Assembly: GCF_025024155.1 (NCBI RefSeq)
Contig: NW_026251716.1
Location: forward strand, 248,001-312,000
Direction of reading: 5' to 3'
Source: Gamsiella multidivaricata
Lineage: Eukaryota > Mortierellomycota > Mortierellomycetes > Mortierellales > Mortierellaceae
DNA: 64,000 nucleotides
Numbering within the stretch: the first letter of the stretch is position 1; the number at the start of each line of letters is the position of its first letter. This document shows positions 10,301-21,574 of the stretch, piece by piece. The notes under the pieces are model-generated. The model was not told where the DNA came from. It saw only the letters and a program-made list of their open reading frames with translations, and ran no database searches. Both the position numbers and the translations under genes were made by a program.

Positions 10301-13092
10301 CCTCGTCGGCACCGGAAGATCGCACGGCAAAGTAAGGTCTACTAGTTGAAGACGATGTCGTAGAGCTGAGGAACTCAACCAAAGCGGTGATCTCTTGTGT
10401 CATGGCGGACGACAGCGGAGCAGCCATGATCTTTTGCGTCAAGGAAGCATGGAATGCCTCCAGCCCCTCAGCGGTGGTGATATGGGGAGCAATTTGAGAG
10501 TCTAGGTGATTTTCCAACAGGAAGGCCTTGAATGCCTCGGTCGAGACACAGAACCATGCAGGGACAGTAGCACGGACACCGGGTACTCTGCTTACAAGGT
10601 TCGTAAGAGTTGCCATGTTTTTGGCTTTCCCGCCTCCATACTGCACTAGAAGATGAGCAGGGTGCCATGCAAACAAAAAGTGGTTCTGCTTAGGGTCCGA
10701 AAACTTGAAGCGGTGCCCTTCGGGGACGGAAGGAGGAACCTCGGCATTAGCAAGCGTATCACGCGCAGCAAGGTTAGAGGAGGTCGAGGAAATTTTGAAC
10801 GAGGTAGGGGTGAGTCCACGACGAAGACTGTCATTGAGAGTTCCGTTAATGTCACCACGCTGAATGATGACCTTGTCAGTGGCCTTCTTGTTCTTGATCA
10901 TCTTGGTCAGAGCCATAGTGTTGATCTTGGATGCATGACGTTTGTCCCGGGGCAGTTTTCGGAAGACATGAAGCTCATCGACAGGTACGTCAAAGGTCTC
11001 TTGAAGGTGCTCGAGAATCAGGGTGTGGGCTGCAAGTGGAAGACCTTTAGGCACTTCAACAAACAAGGCTGGCTTGCCTGTCGTTCCTGATGGCATGAAG
11101 ACGACATACGTGACGCCGTGCGAGGGACCAAAGGTCTCGAGAACAGACCGCTCGATAACAATAGGCCAGTAGCGGAGAGAGTGAAGGCCGTCCTCTTCCC
11201 AGTCCTCTTTGACAACCCATGACGCACGACCAACCAACCACAAACGACGGGCACTGTCTAGATAGCCGCAATCGCCTGTCCTGAGCCAGACTCTGTCCTT
11301 CCCACCGTTAGCTGCCGAGGGGAGTTCGCGTATGACACGTTCATCATCGGAGGTAGTAGTGATGTGGACATGGGGACCCGAGACAACAATCTCGCCAATG
11401 TGACCGAGCCCCAGGAACTGCTTCCCATTTGCGTCCTTGTCATCCAGGGGTGCAATCGCCGTAAGCGCGAACCCGCCGTCCAGGTCGACGTGACCCACGC
11501 ATATTGCGTTAACATTTCCGCCGTCAAAACCAGAGTCCGAATCGGCCTTGTTGAAATCTAGCCCTGAAATCCCGTTCGGTCCTTTTGCCTTTTGCGAGGA
11601 AGCCAGGGTATTAGAAGGATTGGCTTCCAGGAGAATTCGCTCCTCGACTCGGATCTTAGAGATGGGCTCGGCCTCACTTGCACCGTAAAAGATGAACGCG
11701 GCGCCCTTGACACCTCTGCGCATGATATCGAGCTCTGAGGAAAATACTGGCGCGCCACCCAAGCAGAGGACCCTGACAGGAAGTGGGTTCAGGAACTTGC
11801 CGTGCTGATCGACGCCACCGGTTTCCTCCAAATGCTGCAGGATACGTAGGAAGAATGCAGGCGAACCAAAGGCTACCTGAACGTTGTGGCGGATCATGGC
11901 CTCGAGGAGAGGTGCAGGATTGACGCCTGCGGGGTTGAAATTATCGGGAATCAGCGTTGTGTAACCCAGCATGATCTGACCAAAGATAAATACAGGCAGG
12001 TTGGTCACCGCCTTGACAGGCCTGTGCGACGTTGCAGCAGAGGCGACCTCTGCAGCTTCAGAAGATTCGGCCTTTGGTACCATTGTTGGAGACTCAGCTG
12101 AAGATGCCTTGATTTCCTTTTGACAGAAGACTGCGATTGTCTGGGCGCGGAGGTAGTCATGAGATCTGCGTATGGGCTTGGGGTTTCCGGTCGAGCCTGT
12201 TGTGAATGAGAGCAATGCGGTCGTATCACCAGGAATCGAGACAATTGGAATCGTCTTGGGAGCTGCGGCTAAGGTCTTCTTGCTATTAGCGGATATACGC
12301 AATTGTTCATTAGGAATGCTGTGGCGAACTCAAACGTACTACCAAAAAAAAAATAAAAAATAAAAAAAAAGTACGTACTCAACATTCACAGGGATTTCGA
12401 CAACATTTGGGATATCCTTCAAGGCAGGGACAGCCCTGGATAGGACCCACTTCTTGAAGGATGTCAGTTTCATGTTGGTTACAATATGGGCAATGGGCAG
12501 AACCGACTCGATGCAGACATTCATCTTGGCTCTCTCCATGAACGGATCCAGCAAGATCAAAGTGGCGCCCAAAGACAGACAGGCGATCGAGCCCACGAAG
12601 AAATCGACTCCTAAAGACGAAAGGATCAGAACCCTGTCTCCCTTGCTCAGAGACGCCCTGGACTTGCTCTTGTAGGGCCCTTCCTGGGCCAAGATCTGGG
12701 TAAAATGGCTGATGCGACTGCAAAGCTCGTCAAAGGTCACACTGGGCTTGCCGGGCTCTGTAAAGATGAAGCAGTCGGGTGAAGGATCATTGGCAGGCAA
12801 GGCATTTCGAAAGTGCTCGAACATGGCGTTAAACAGACTGCACAAGTTGCCGTTCAACTCCTCTGCCGTTGGCGGTCGATTAAGACTCCATCTGAAAATA
12901 TCTGGAAATCCACCCGACAGGAACTCGTGCAGCTGTGAGATGGCGATAGCTTTGGCAGCTCCTGCGGAGCTGGATGCAGAGTTGGTGATCTAGAAGGTTA
13001 AGTCACAGTATTAGGATTGCGGAATCTAGGCGTCAGGGAAGTCAAGAGAGGGGATCAGATTGGTCGTTTACCTCGGTGATTGCGGGACTCAT
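7347..13092 (-). CDS. Adenylate-forming ligase fused to RPH/PEP-synthase-like phosphotransferase
   Basis: Exons 13092-13072, 12989-12379, 12318-8369 and 8284-7347 give 1839 residues. Residues 1-690 are an ANL (AMP-binding) domain: SFTTGSTGNPK (248-258), YGASEAEPI (422-430), LRTGDCGYLD (about 556-565) and a candidate A10 lysine in HASKIN (about 672-677). From about 767 comes a PPDK_N/PEP-synthase ATP-grasp (QYGGGKAKN; AVRSSGADEDS at 875-885; FSRHPLN), then a long helical middle region starting with WDNSNIVESYSG. The C terminus is a PEP-utiliser swivelling domain with GSLLSHSAVVARELG, whose His (about 1769) is the expected phospho-carrier. No PEP/pyruvate TIM barrel follows, so the module has rifampicin-phosphotransferase order (ATP-grasp, acceptor domain, His domain). 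Substrates are unknown. A very short first exon (21 nt) carries the chosen start. Confidence 0.88.
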
Positions 13093-15537
13093 ACTGGAAG
13101 GATTGTCAGGATGTCGAGAGTAGTATTACGAGTATAGAAAAAAAATTAGAGAAATGATGCTTGGAGATAGTAGAGAGAAGAGACAAATGGAAGGGAGGGA
13201 AATGCAAAGACAAAAAGAGAAAAAGACGATGAAGAAAGGAAACGTTGAAAATGCAAAGACGGTCAGTGGAATACGTGAGCATAGAAGAAAAATAAAGAGC
13301 GGAGTGAGATTTTACTTTTCACAATTCCATGTTACGCGGAACTATCTTCTGTGTTAACAGCTCCCCCCTTTAACTGCAGACAATAACGTAAAATAGGATA
13401 CGTTATACTTTCTTAAATACAGCGTAAATAAATATTATTATATCGTTTTGTCATACCAATGACTAAATATACCTCTTTTCTTTTCTTCCAAAGTGCCACG
13501 AGAGAGTGTGAAATGGGCTCTTGATACACATTATTCTCTTATATGCTCTCATCTTTGTTTGCGACGCACGTTTGCTCTCTCTGTCGCATCTTCCGGCCTA
13601 GGTCGGTTTTGTAAAAATCAAACACTTCGAGGACTTTGAAAATGAGGTCGGGCCGCGGTACTCTTAGTCCTCCTGAACGCGGTAACATATCTATGTGCTC
13701 ATACGATCCAAGGGAACCAGATGCACAGGCACATGCTATCCATCACCTACCTCAACACGCCACGTATGGATAACGAAGGATGCTAAGCATAGAGCTTTAC
13801 GACTCGTTTTCCTACTACGCCGCCTCGTTCGTAGCTCCATTTGCCTTCAAATTTCTGCGCATTACCCCTGAAGCATGCTGCAGAAGTCCCGCCTTATCAG
13901 GAGACCATAGCGTGGAGAAGCAGGTAAATAAATACGCCAGATTCAGGTGTTCACCTCAAAGCCTGCCTATGCTCTGCCACTAAAACACTCAGTATTGTAG
14001 TGCATGCGTGGCAGCAGCTCTTATATTTTTCTCTGAAATCTTTGTGTTGCATTTTGCATGAGTTACGTAGATGCATGCATGGTTACTCGGTAGATGGTTT
14101 CCTGATCAGAGCCACACGAGTATGGTTTACACCTATCCCGCTGGTGCCATGAGATCCCATTGGACTTTACAGATGGGCCGACGCTCTTTCGCTAAACTGT
14201 AGAGAACCCGCTGCGATACATACCTTCACGGGTGTGCGCCGCGCCTCCTCCCTTGCGCAAATTATATAGTATTTACCCAACGAAGGCAACGGGCCGAGGG
14301 TCAATTCTATTTCCTCACTCGGCGTCAGGTCCTGCACGATGAAAACCCGAGGCGCTCAGCGGGCTTTCATTCACACATTCGTCCGGAACCAACCAATATC
14401 AGATTGCCAAACACATTGCCAGCAAGAATCTTGTTATGCAGAGCGCTTTCTGTTTCTGCACGCCCGTCCAAAATGCTTTCAGGGGAGGCTTTTTTTGTGT
14501 TCCATCTCCCAAAGATCACCGATTTCCTGAACTTGTAACAAATAATCAAAGAATCTCAACTACATTTCAATCCAAACAGGCCTACCTTAGCCGGGGAAGC
14601 TATATGCCCATACTGTATGTAAGTTAATACAGTAGTTATTTCGCGCCCAGACGGGCCGAAATAAGCGGTACTCAGCTGATATAGATGTCAAAACGAACAT
14701 CTTTGTCTCTTACATAACACAGGTACAGACGCGTACGTTGTCCGCTGTAGTTGGAGACACCAATCAAGCCGATCCTTTGGTTCTTGTGCAGACTATACAC
14801 AAGGACGTAAAGAGTGTTCATAAATAAAAGCGCGCCATGGCTGGAATAGAAATGTATGTTATTTAACAAAGGCCGATTCGGCGTCGCAGTTCCCAGACCT
14901 GATGGAAACACTCATACTGGGAAACAAAGTACAATATGGCACCATGGCCAAAAGATATCCTTCCTTCAACAACGAATTCAAGCGCCGAGCCGAGATTATC
15001 AGAAGCAGCCACGGAGAAAAAACATCTGCGCAAACCTCACGCGACAAAACTGTGCAATTACGCCGCAAACGTAACTACCGCGTTTATTAAATTAGGAACG
15101 AAGAGAAATGCCGGGCCGTGAGCATGTAGTAGTTTGTTTGACGCGTAAAGCGACGCTAGGTATAACCTGCTCCCTATGCTACTTCCTTGGAAACTATTTA
15201 TATGTCTGCATGGCCTGACATCATTAACGTGAATTCACCCGCTTTGAAAAGAAGAAGTAATATCAGGAGGCACGCCCTTTTCCTTTTTTATATTTCATTC
15301 TATGTTATACTTCTTACTTTCAGACCATTTTCTTATGGTCAAAGATAAGGGCTGAATCGCAGTAATAGAAAGATGGACGAAGTTTTTATTAAAAGCCGAC
15401 TGACACCTCCTATAAAGAACGTTTGCGTTGGGTTATTCTTGTTTTTATAGTGCACGTCCGCGCATTAGGCTGAACGCGTTTAGGCTTTGGGTCCCAACCA
15501 TATTTGTTCAAGACGCGCAGGGTAGGGGGAGCGGGTC

Positions 15538-15563
15538 AAAAAAAAAAAAAAAAAAAAAAAAAA
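15538..15563. repeat. A homopolymer (26)
   Basis: Longest A run in the window, followed by a GA-rich stretch. Confidence 0.9.
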
Positions 15564-17183
15564 GACGAGAGAGAGACAGATAAGTTCGGCATGCAGTGCG
15601 AGGACGTGGTGTGCTGGACAATACTACAGATACATTTAGGTTGCCAAATATGATTTTTCCGTAATTCTGGACCACCACGTTCAGAAAGAGAAAGTATGGG
15701 TTATGGCGCGTCTTTTTCTTTTTTTTTTATGTATTCGTCACAGACTAGGTCACTCTTGGGTGCCTGAAATGGTGCTTAATGTACAATCAAAACTCGGAAA
15801 GAGACTATCTAAGGCGTGTCTTAGATCCTGCTGTATACCGCCGAGTAGGTCCTTCGGCATATTCAATAAGTGTTCCATATTCCACCACTACCTACAGAAA
15901 AGAACTAGCTTAATGGCTCCATAGGTGAAAGTTAACACCCAGTCCCTCAAACAGCGCATCTTCAGCACAAAGTGAGACCATTCAAACTTCGCATCGAATA
16001 TGTCGGTTCTGTTATCTCATAGAGCTGAACAAGTTAAAATAGACCTTAGGGAAATTGCTTAAGCAAGGAGCATGGAAGAGTGCACCATGATAAACTGCAC
16101 AATACTTCAGGTACTCGACCGTCAATGAGCTACTATTCCTTACCCACGTTGTATCTCATAATGTGTGCACAATACACACAAATGTTCTAGACCTAATTAA
16201 TTAATAATATCCTATTATTCACTTTAACATAAATCCTTTACCCACATTTCTGTCAAGCTTGACTGACACTTCAAGGTGCGCTTCAGCTTTAACAGACAGA
16301 CGGAAAGGGCTTTGTTTATTAAACAGCCCATGGCGAGTCTCGCGCAGCACGCGATAGGAAAGTAGAGATGACTTTTCGCGCTAAACATATGCTTCTTCAG
16401 TTACCCTGTCTACTGGTGTAACATGATTGACTGCTGTCCAGGTCCTTATGAGATGCTCAAGCATGTGTGCAGCAGTCGAAGGCGAGGAAAGTAGTCAGAT
16501 GGTTGGCTCTTGAAATCTGGGCTGAGCTTGTATGGATGAGCAAGGGACAACGATCGAACAGGCGTTTGGCTAAGGTCTCTACTGCCTCAAACCTTTGTTA
16601 TTGCTAAAGAGGTTGTACGGGGTAACCGAAATGTGCGATTCTCTACTGTAATTTCTCGCGCGTCATACCTTTTATTTCCACAGTCAGTCCCACTGCCTAA
16701 TGATTCATAATTCTCAGCGGGAAAGAGAGGGAGTGTGGGAGTGGGCGCTTTCTGTTTTCGGATGTGCTGTGCACGTACCATGTCAACTATTGGGCGTTTG
16801 AATGGGTTGGACTAAACTTTATCAGAGCCTGTTGCTTCGTGCGCTCGCCGTTTTGCCGCATTTCAAGGCGCAGTGGGTCGTGCGCGCCCTCCACTTTAAT
16901 TTGGTGGCGTCCATGAACAACCAATGTACCACGCATGGAACGTTTCTTTTGACTGTCTATATGAGCTCCATGCAAGAGGGAGGAGAGGGTGATGGATACG
17001 GCAGAGAACCATGAATTCTGTCCATGGAAGAAAGGAGGTGAGCCCACTCGAAAATAATCTTTGTCATTGCAACCGCTCCGCTGTTCTGTACCCAGTCTGT
17101 CCTCTCCACAAAACAAACAAAGTATATATTACAGGGTTCATATAAAGGGAAAGCTGAACTAATACACCGGGAATCATGCTTTG

Positions 17184-17189
17184 TTTATT
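17184..17189 (-). terminator. Poly(A) signal of the GNAT-like gene
   Basis: AATAAA on the minus strand about 115 bp past the stop. Confidence 0.45.
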
Positions 17190-17270
17190 TGTAACAGTGT
17201 GGTTTTTGTTGTAGTATTTACGTATAGCGTGTATGAAAGGTCGTCATCATTTTCATTAGAGGGTGACACT

Positions 17271-17310
17271 AAAGTCATTAAAGTCATTAAAGTCATTAAA
17301 GTCATTAAAG
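17271..17310. repeat. 9-bp tandem repeat AAAGTCATT x 4.4
   Basis: Four perfect copies plus AAAG. The repeat enters the GNAT-like gene: on the minus strand its first bases form the last Leu codon and the TAA stop at 17307-17305. Confidence 0.95.
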
Positions 17311-18745
17311 GCGGGCCGTAGCTCGACCTCTCGACCGTTGAGCAATATCCTTTAGCCGCTGCTTCGCTTCTAGATGGCTCGACCTTGGCTCGGCATTCAC
17401 TAGTGCTGAAGTCGGAGATGTGGATGTGAATGCGGCTACCGTCGATTGAATTAGAGGGAGTTTGTCCTGCAGGCGCCGTTCATCCTGAATGTGTCCGTGA
17501 TAACTTTCCTGGTTGCTTTGGCGAACCATTGTTGGCTTGGGTTGTTGGTGAATGTAGAGCCGATAGACGTGTCGTAGGCTCTTTCCTGCAACCCTTTCCG
17601 CCGAAAGCACAGTATTGCTGTTCATGAGGGCGCATACGACTTTGGTGCAAGCCCAACGATCCTTGGCTCTCTGTGCTATCTCCAGGATGCTGACTGCAAA
17701 CGCCTTGGTCTTTCTGGCCTTGGATAGAAAGCCAAGTGTCTTGATGACCAGGGTTTCATTGTTCTCGACCCAGCAAGCCACGTACCCGATATCCTCTCCC
17801 GTCATCGAGTCAACCACAAATGTTGAGAGATCCATCAAAGAGGCGTTGTCGACTTCAGGACGCGAGATCATATCGTTCAAGACAACCTGGCGGTGGTTCA
17901 TTCGAGAGAAGGTGTCGTCAAAGAATTCTTTTCCTCGGAACAGCTCAAGGCTGAGGTCGTAAACGCGCTTTGCGACGTTGTCTTGAGGCGTAAGGTCAGG
18001 GTGTCTCTCGGGATTGAGCGATGCAGGAAAATCCAATGTATTCCATGGCTGCAGAAGAAGTCCTAGCTTTTCGAGAGTATCGCCATGGACATATTTGTAA
18101 TAGTTTTCGAGTAGCTGGTCCATGTCAAAGAAGGCTGAGTAATAGTCCGCAGCCTTGGTGAAGCCGGCCTACAATAACAACAATAATATAAAAATCTCGG
18201 TCTGAAAAAAGAGTTTATGTGCAAAAATGAGAACACTTTATTACCTGCGCAAAGCACGCCTGGTAGAACTCTGGATGTCTGGGCTCGAACGACATTGAGG
18301 GCTGCGGATCGGTGTCGACCCGAAGTCGATACTGCAGCCAAGTTGTCATGTTGACTGGTCCAATGATCTGATGGACCGGTTCGAACTCGTTTAGGCCTCC
18401 TCGTTTCAACCATTCAGTCGCTGCCTTGAGTACGGCTGTTCCAGCTTGCTCGGTTTTGGCCTCAAAGAGGCCGATGTAGCCCGCGGAAATGTTTGAGATG
18501 ACAGTGTTAGCGCCGACACATGCAACAGGTCGATTGTAATCGTCATAGAGAATCCAGAACTCTGAAAAGGTGTGGGGCAACCCTGCGCTAAGAAGCTGGT
18601 GGATCATTGTTGGCTGTGTGCTTTCGTGGTGGAGGGAGATGAACTGGGAAATGAAGTGCTCCTTGTTATACACGGCGGACATGGGCAAGGGTGAGGATAC
18701 CCGCCCGTGATGCTCGTTGGTGATGGTGTCAAAGTTGGTCAGCAT
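17305..18745 (-). CDS. GNAT-like acyltransferase, function unknown
   Basis: Two exons, 18745-18245 and 18168-17305, joined in phase 0; 454 residues. The first exon ends with IIGPVNMTTWLQYR and EPRHPEFYQACFAQ, continuing across the intron as AGFTKAADYYSAF. This pattern (GP-N-TW-YR, then NP-Y-F--GF----Y-S) resembles an uncharacterised group of bacterial GNAT-fold proteins of 350-400 residues; I place it there by pattern only. The C-terminal 70 residues are polar and low in structure. No signal peptide or membrane segment. It is encoded downstream of the AMP-ligase fusion on the same strand, but 4.2 kb away, so a shared role is speculative. Acyl donor and acceptor unknown. Confidence 0.6.
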
Positions 18746-19866
18746 GTTTGTAGATGTGTGGGATGCGTTAAAAGATAATTCTCGATGCAGCGTGCAGGTA
18801 TCGCGGCGAAACTTGGATAGTGAAGAAAGGAGCTATAGCCGAGAGGAGTGTCGTTATGCGGAGATTGGTGTTGTATTGTTCGTGAAGAGGTAGAGATGAA
18901 AAGAGAATCTGGGTATGGATAGTGCTGTAGTGTATGAGCAGGCGTTATAGTAGTGGTAATGTTTTTCCGGGTAGAGGCAGGGTCTTGAATAGCGCGGAAG
19001 AAACCAATGTTGCAATAAGAGATAAAGAATGGGCGATTCTACTTTTGATGGGCCAGTAGCGCTGGGAAATTGATGATGCAGATATGCAGAGGAGGGGGAA
19101 AGGGACGGAGAAGTTTAAAAAGAAGTAGAAGGTGAAAAAGAACGGCTGAGATTGTCTGCGGCCGTGAATGTGGAACGAATGCCCGATGTCTTTCAGAGAG
19201 AGAGAAGGGGGGGGGAGGTTGCGTTATATTACGATGATGTGTGTACATGTATCTTGTGCTTGTTTGTAGGTTTGTAGGTCTGGAGAGATTGGCAGGCTCC
19301 GTAATTAGCATGTCTATACTCTGTTACGCATTCAGTCTGTGTCCGTGTTTGGATTACTCTCATTAATTCATTGAGACGCATGCCACGCAATTCCTTTTAT
19401 TAGATTAACTTAAGATGAGCGCAGCATTCTTTAGAGTTTACACAATCCTCTAAGTCATCCACAACGACAATCGGCCCGACGCTCACGTCGACAGATGATG
19501 AACCATGGCATAGACAAATACACCGCTACACCGCCGACATCATTATCCCAATGGATTCATTGCAATCCAATACAGTACAGCATCCCCTTCACTCCGCTCA
19601 ATGCACGAGCAAGGATGGAGAGCATGTGAGGGTTGACCATGATGAACTTTGTACTATTTTTTTTTTCCATTGCACGCGCGATATACCTTTGGAGTGAAGT
19701 TTAGTGAACGGCCACTCAAAGCCCACAACAATTTGTAAATCCATTAAAAGGAACGTCTTCTCCCATCTCTTCTTTCTCTCAGTCTCGAGTCCATAATTAA
19801 ACAGCACAAGAAACCGCGCCCATTCTACACCAACGAAAGAAAAACATACGTACACAATTTCAAGAC
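18746..19866. other. Divergent intergenic region, GNAT-like / BtaA-like
   Basis: 1.12 kb between divergent starts. A G-run (GGGGGGGG, about 19207-19214) lies near the middle and a T run at about 19659-19667. No conserved coding sequence; presumed promoters for both genes. Confidence 0.55.
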
Positions 19867-21223
19867 ATGACCTCAACAGTATCAGCCAACACTGCAACTA
19901 CACCAGAGGCCCTCCCTCTTCACATCCGTCTCTTTTCTTCACTCATCCAGTTTTATCATGGGTCCCTCGGCCGCAAGGCTGTTACCTCCAGTAAGGGAAC
20001 CACTGTCGAAGCCACAGTCGACTTCTCAAAGATCCGATATTCCCAGGTCTGGGAAGACACTCGTCTTCTCCGTCAAGGCCTTCGCCTCAAGCCCCAGAGC
20101 CGTGTCCTGAGTATCGCCTCCGCTGGTGATAATGCGTTCGCACTCTTATTAGACGATGCCCGTGAAGTTGTTGCCATTGGTAAGTGTTGCAGTGTTATGA
20201 ATTCGGATCTGATCCGCACCCAGTCTGATCGTTCATATGCTCATCCAAAAAATTGTTTCGCTCCCTCCAAATCTAGATTTCAGTCCTGCACAGCTGGCCT
20301 TGTGCGCACTAAAGATTGCAGCCTACAAGACTCTGGACTACAATGAATTCACCCAGCTTCTCGGATTTGAATTCGATGGCAAGAGCATTAGTCCCGAGGA
20401 CCGTGTCGCTCTTTATCAGGACAAGGTCCGTCCTGCGCTGACGAACGACGAGTATCGACAGTACTGGGACCAGAACTTGGATCTGATCCGCGATAAGATC
20501 ATTCACATCGGCCGCCTCGAAAAGTTCTTTGGGCTCTACCGCAAGTACATCCTGCCCCTGGCCCACTACAAATCCACGACCCGCACGCTTCTCGACAGTC
20601 AGGATCAGGCCAAACAGATTAAATTCTTCGACTCTGTCTGGAACACCTGGATCTGGAGAGCCGGTGCACGCACCTTCTTTGGTCAGATGTCCCTGGGCCA
20701 TCTCGGTCGCGATCCCAAATTCTTTGAACATGTCCGCCTCGATGTTGGTGCCTTCTTGCTCGGAAAGATCAGCAATGGTGTTCGTAACATCCCAATCTGG
20801 GACAACTACTATGCGGAATACGTATTTACAGGTCAGCAGAGTGGCAAGAACGCTCTTCCGGATTACTTGGCCAAGGAGAATTATGAGATCATCCGGTCAA
20901 GGATTGATCGCGTCAAGCTAGTCCGCGCGGATGTGCTTAAGTACCTTGAGTCGGAGGAGAGCGGCCGCTTCGATGGCTATAACCTCTCTGACATCTTTGA
21001 GTGGATGGATGAGGATCTGTTCAAAACCTTCTTGACGGCCATTCACAACAAGGGCACCAAGGACGCGCGCATCTGCTACTGGAACTTATTTGTCCCCAGA
21101 GAGAGGCCAGAGGAGCTCAAGCACTTGATCCGCTCCGAGATCGATCTTTCAGACGCTGCCACTGCTAAGGACCGCACGTACTTTTATCGTCGCTTTGTCA
21201 TCGAGACCATTCTTAAAGAGTAG
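19867..21223 (+). CDS. BtaA-like 3-amino-3-carboxypropyltransferase (DUF3419)
   Basis: Exons 19867-20179 and 20277-21223; 419 residues. The segment YSQVWEDTRLL and LSIASAGDNAF matches the BtaA S-adenosylmethionine-binding region; across the intron it continues VVAIDFSPAQLALCALK. The C-terminal LSDIFEWM and FYRRFVIETI also fit the family. BtaA moves the 3-amino-3-carboxypropyl group of SAM to diacylglycerol, the first step of the betaine lipid DGTS. Length equals the stand-alone bacterial BtaA; in many fungi the enzyme (BTA1) is a fusion with the N-methyltransferase BtaB, and no such domain is present here. Could instead be a DUF3419 paralogue with another acceptor. A membrane-associated role is likely. 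Confidence 0.82.
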
Positions 21224-21246
21224 ACATCCTCCCAATGTCGTAATCA

Positions 21247-21252
21247 AATAAA
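21247..21252 (+). terminator. Poly(A) signal of the BtaA-like gene
   Basis: AATAAA 24 bp after the stop. Confidence 0.5.
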
Positions 21253-21516
21253 TATGAACCCATAATACCTTTACGACACCAATCTGATAGTTTTCGATTT
21301 GTAATCACGCCTCGCACATTTTTTTTTCTTTCGTCTTTTCTTTCTCATGTTCTTGGCCATTTTCTTGGTCGTTCTCTTGGTTATTTTTTAAGTCAGGAGA
21401 GCATAGTGTTATAAACAGCAATTTTTTCTGCCTCTTACGAAGGCTCCCTCTCTGCAACGCACTAGTAATTTACACTTCCTTGCATTAATTGATGGCTGTC
21501 ACTCAAGTGAGTTGTG

Positions 21517-21522
21517 TTTATT
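21517..21522 (-). terminator. Poly(A) signal of the kinase-like gene
   Basis: AATAAA on the minus strand 53 bp past the stop. Confidence 0.5.
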
Positions 21523-21574
21523 ATTATTCAAATGCATCAAGTTTAAAATGCGAAATTACAATGTCGTACGGTCG

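Larger units (their letters stand above)
13093..17304. other. 4.2 kb gene-free stretch
   Basis: Between the fusion gene start and the GNAT gene stop. Only short, unconserved open frames (80 codons or fewer) on either strand, none with recognisable motifs. The first 300 bp are presumably the fusion gene promoter. Contains a 26-A homopolymer and the poly(A) signal of the GNAT gene. No tRNA A/B boxes or transposon ends seen. Confidence 0.6.
21224..21574. other. Convergent 3' region
   Basis: 351 bp between the stop codons of the BtaA-like and kinase-like genes; AT-rich, with poly(A) signals for each. Nothing else seen. Confidence 0.6.

Noticed and set aside
18379..18400. GGTTCGAACTC resembling a tRNA B box
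   Set aside because: Lies inside the GNAT-like coding exon with no A box or acceptor stem around it.
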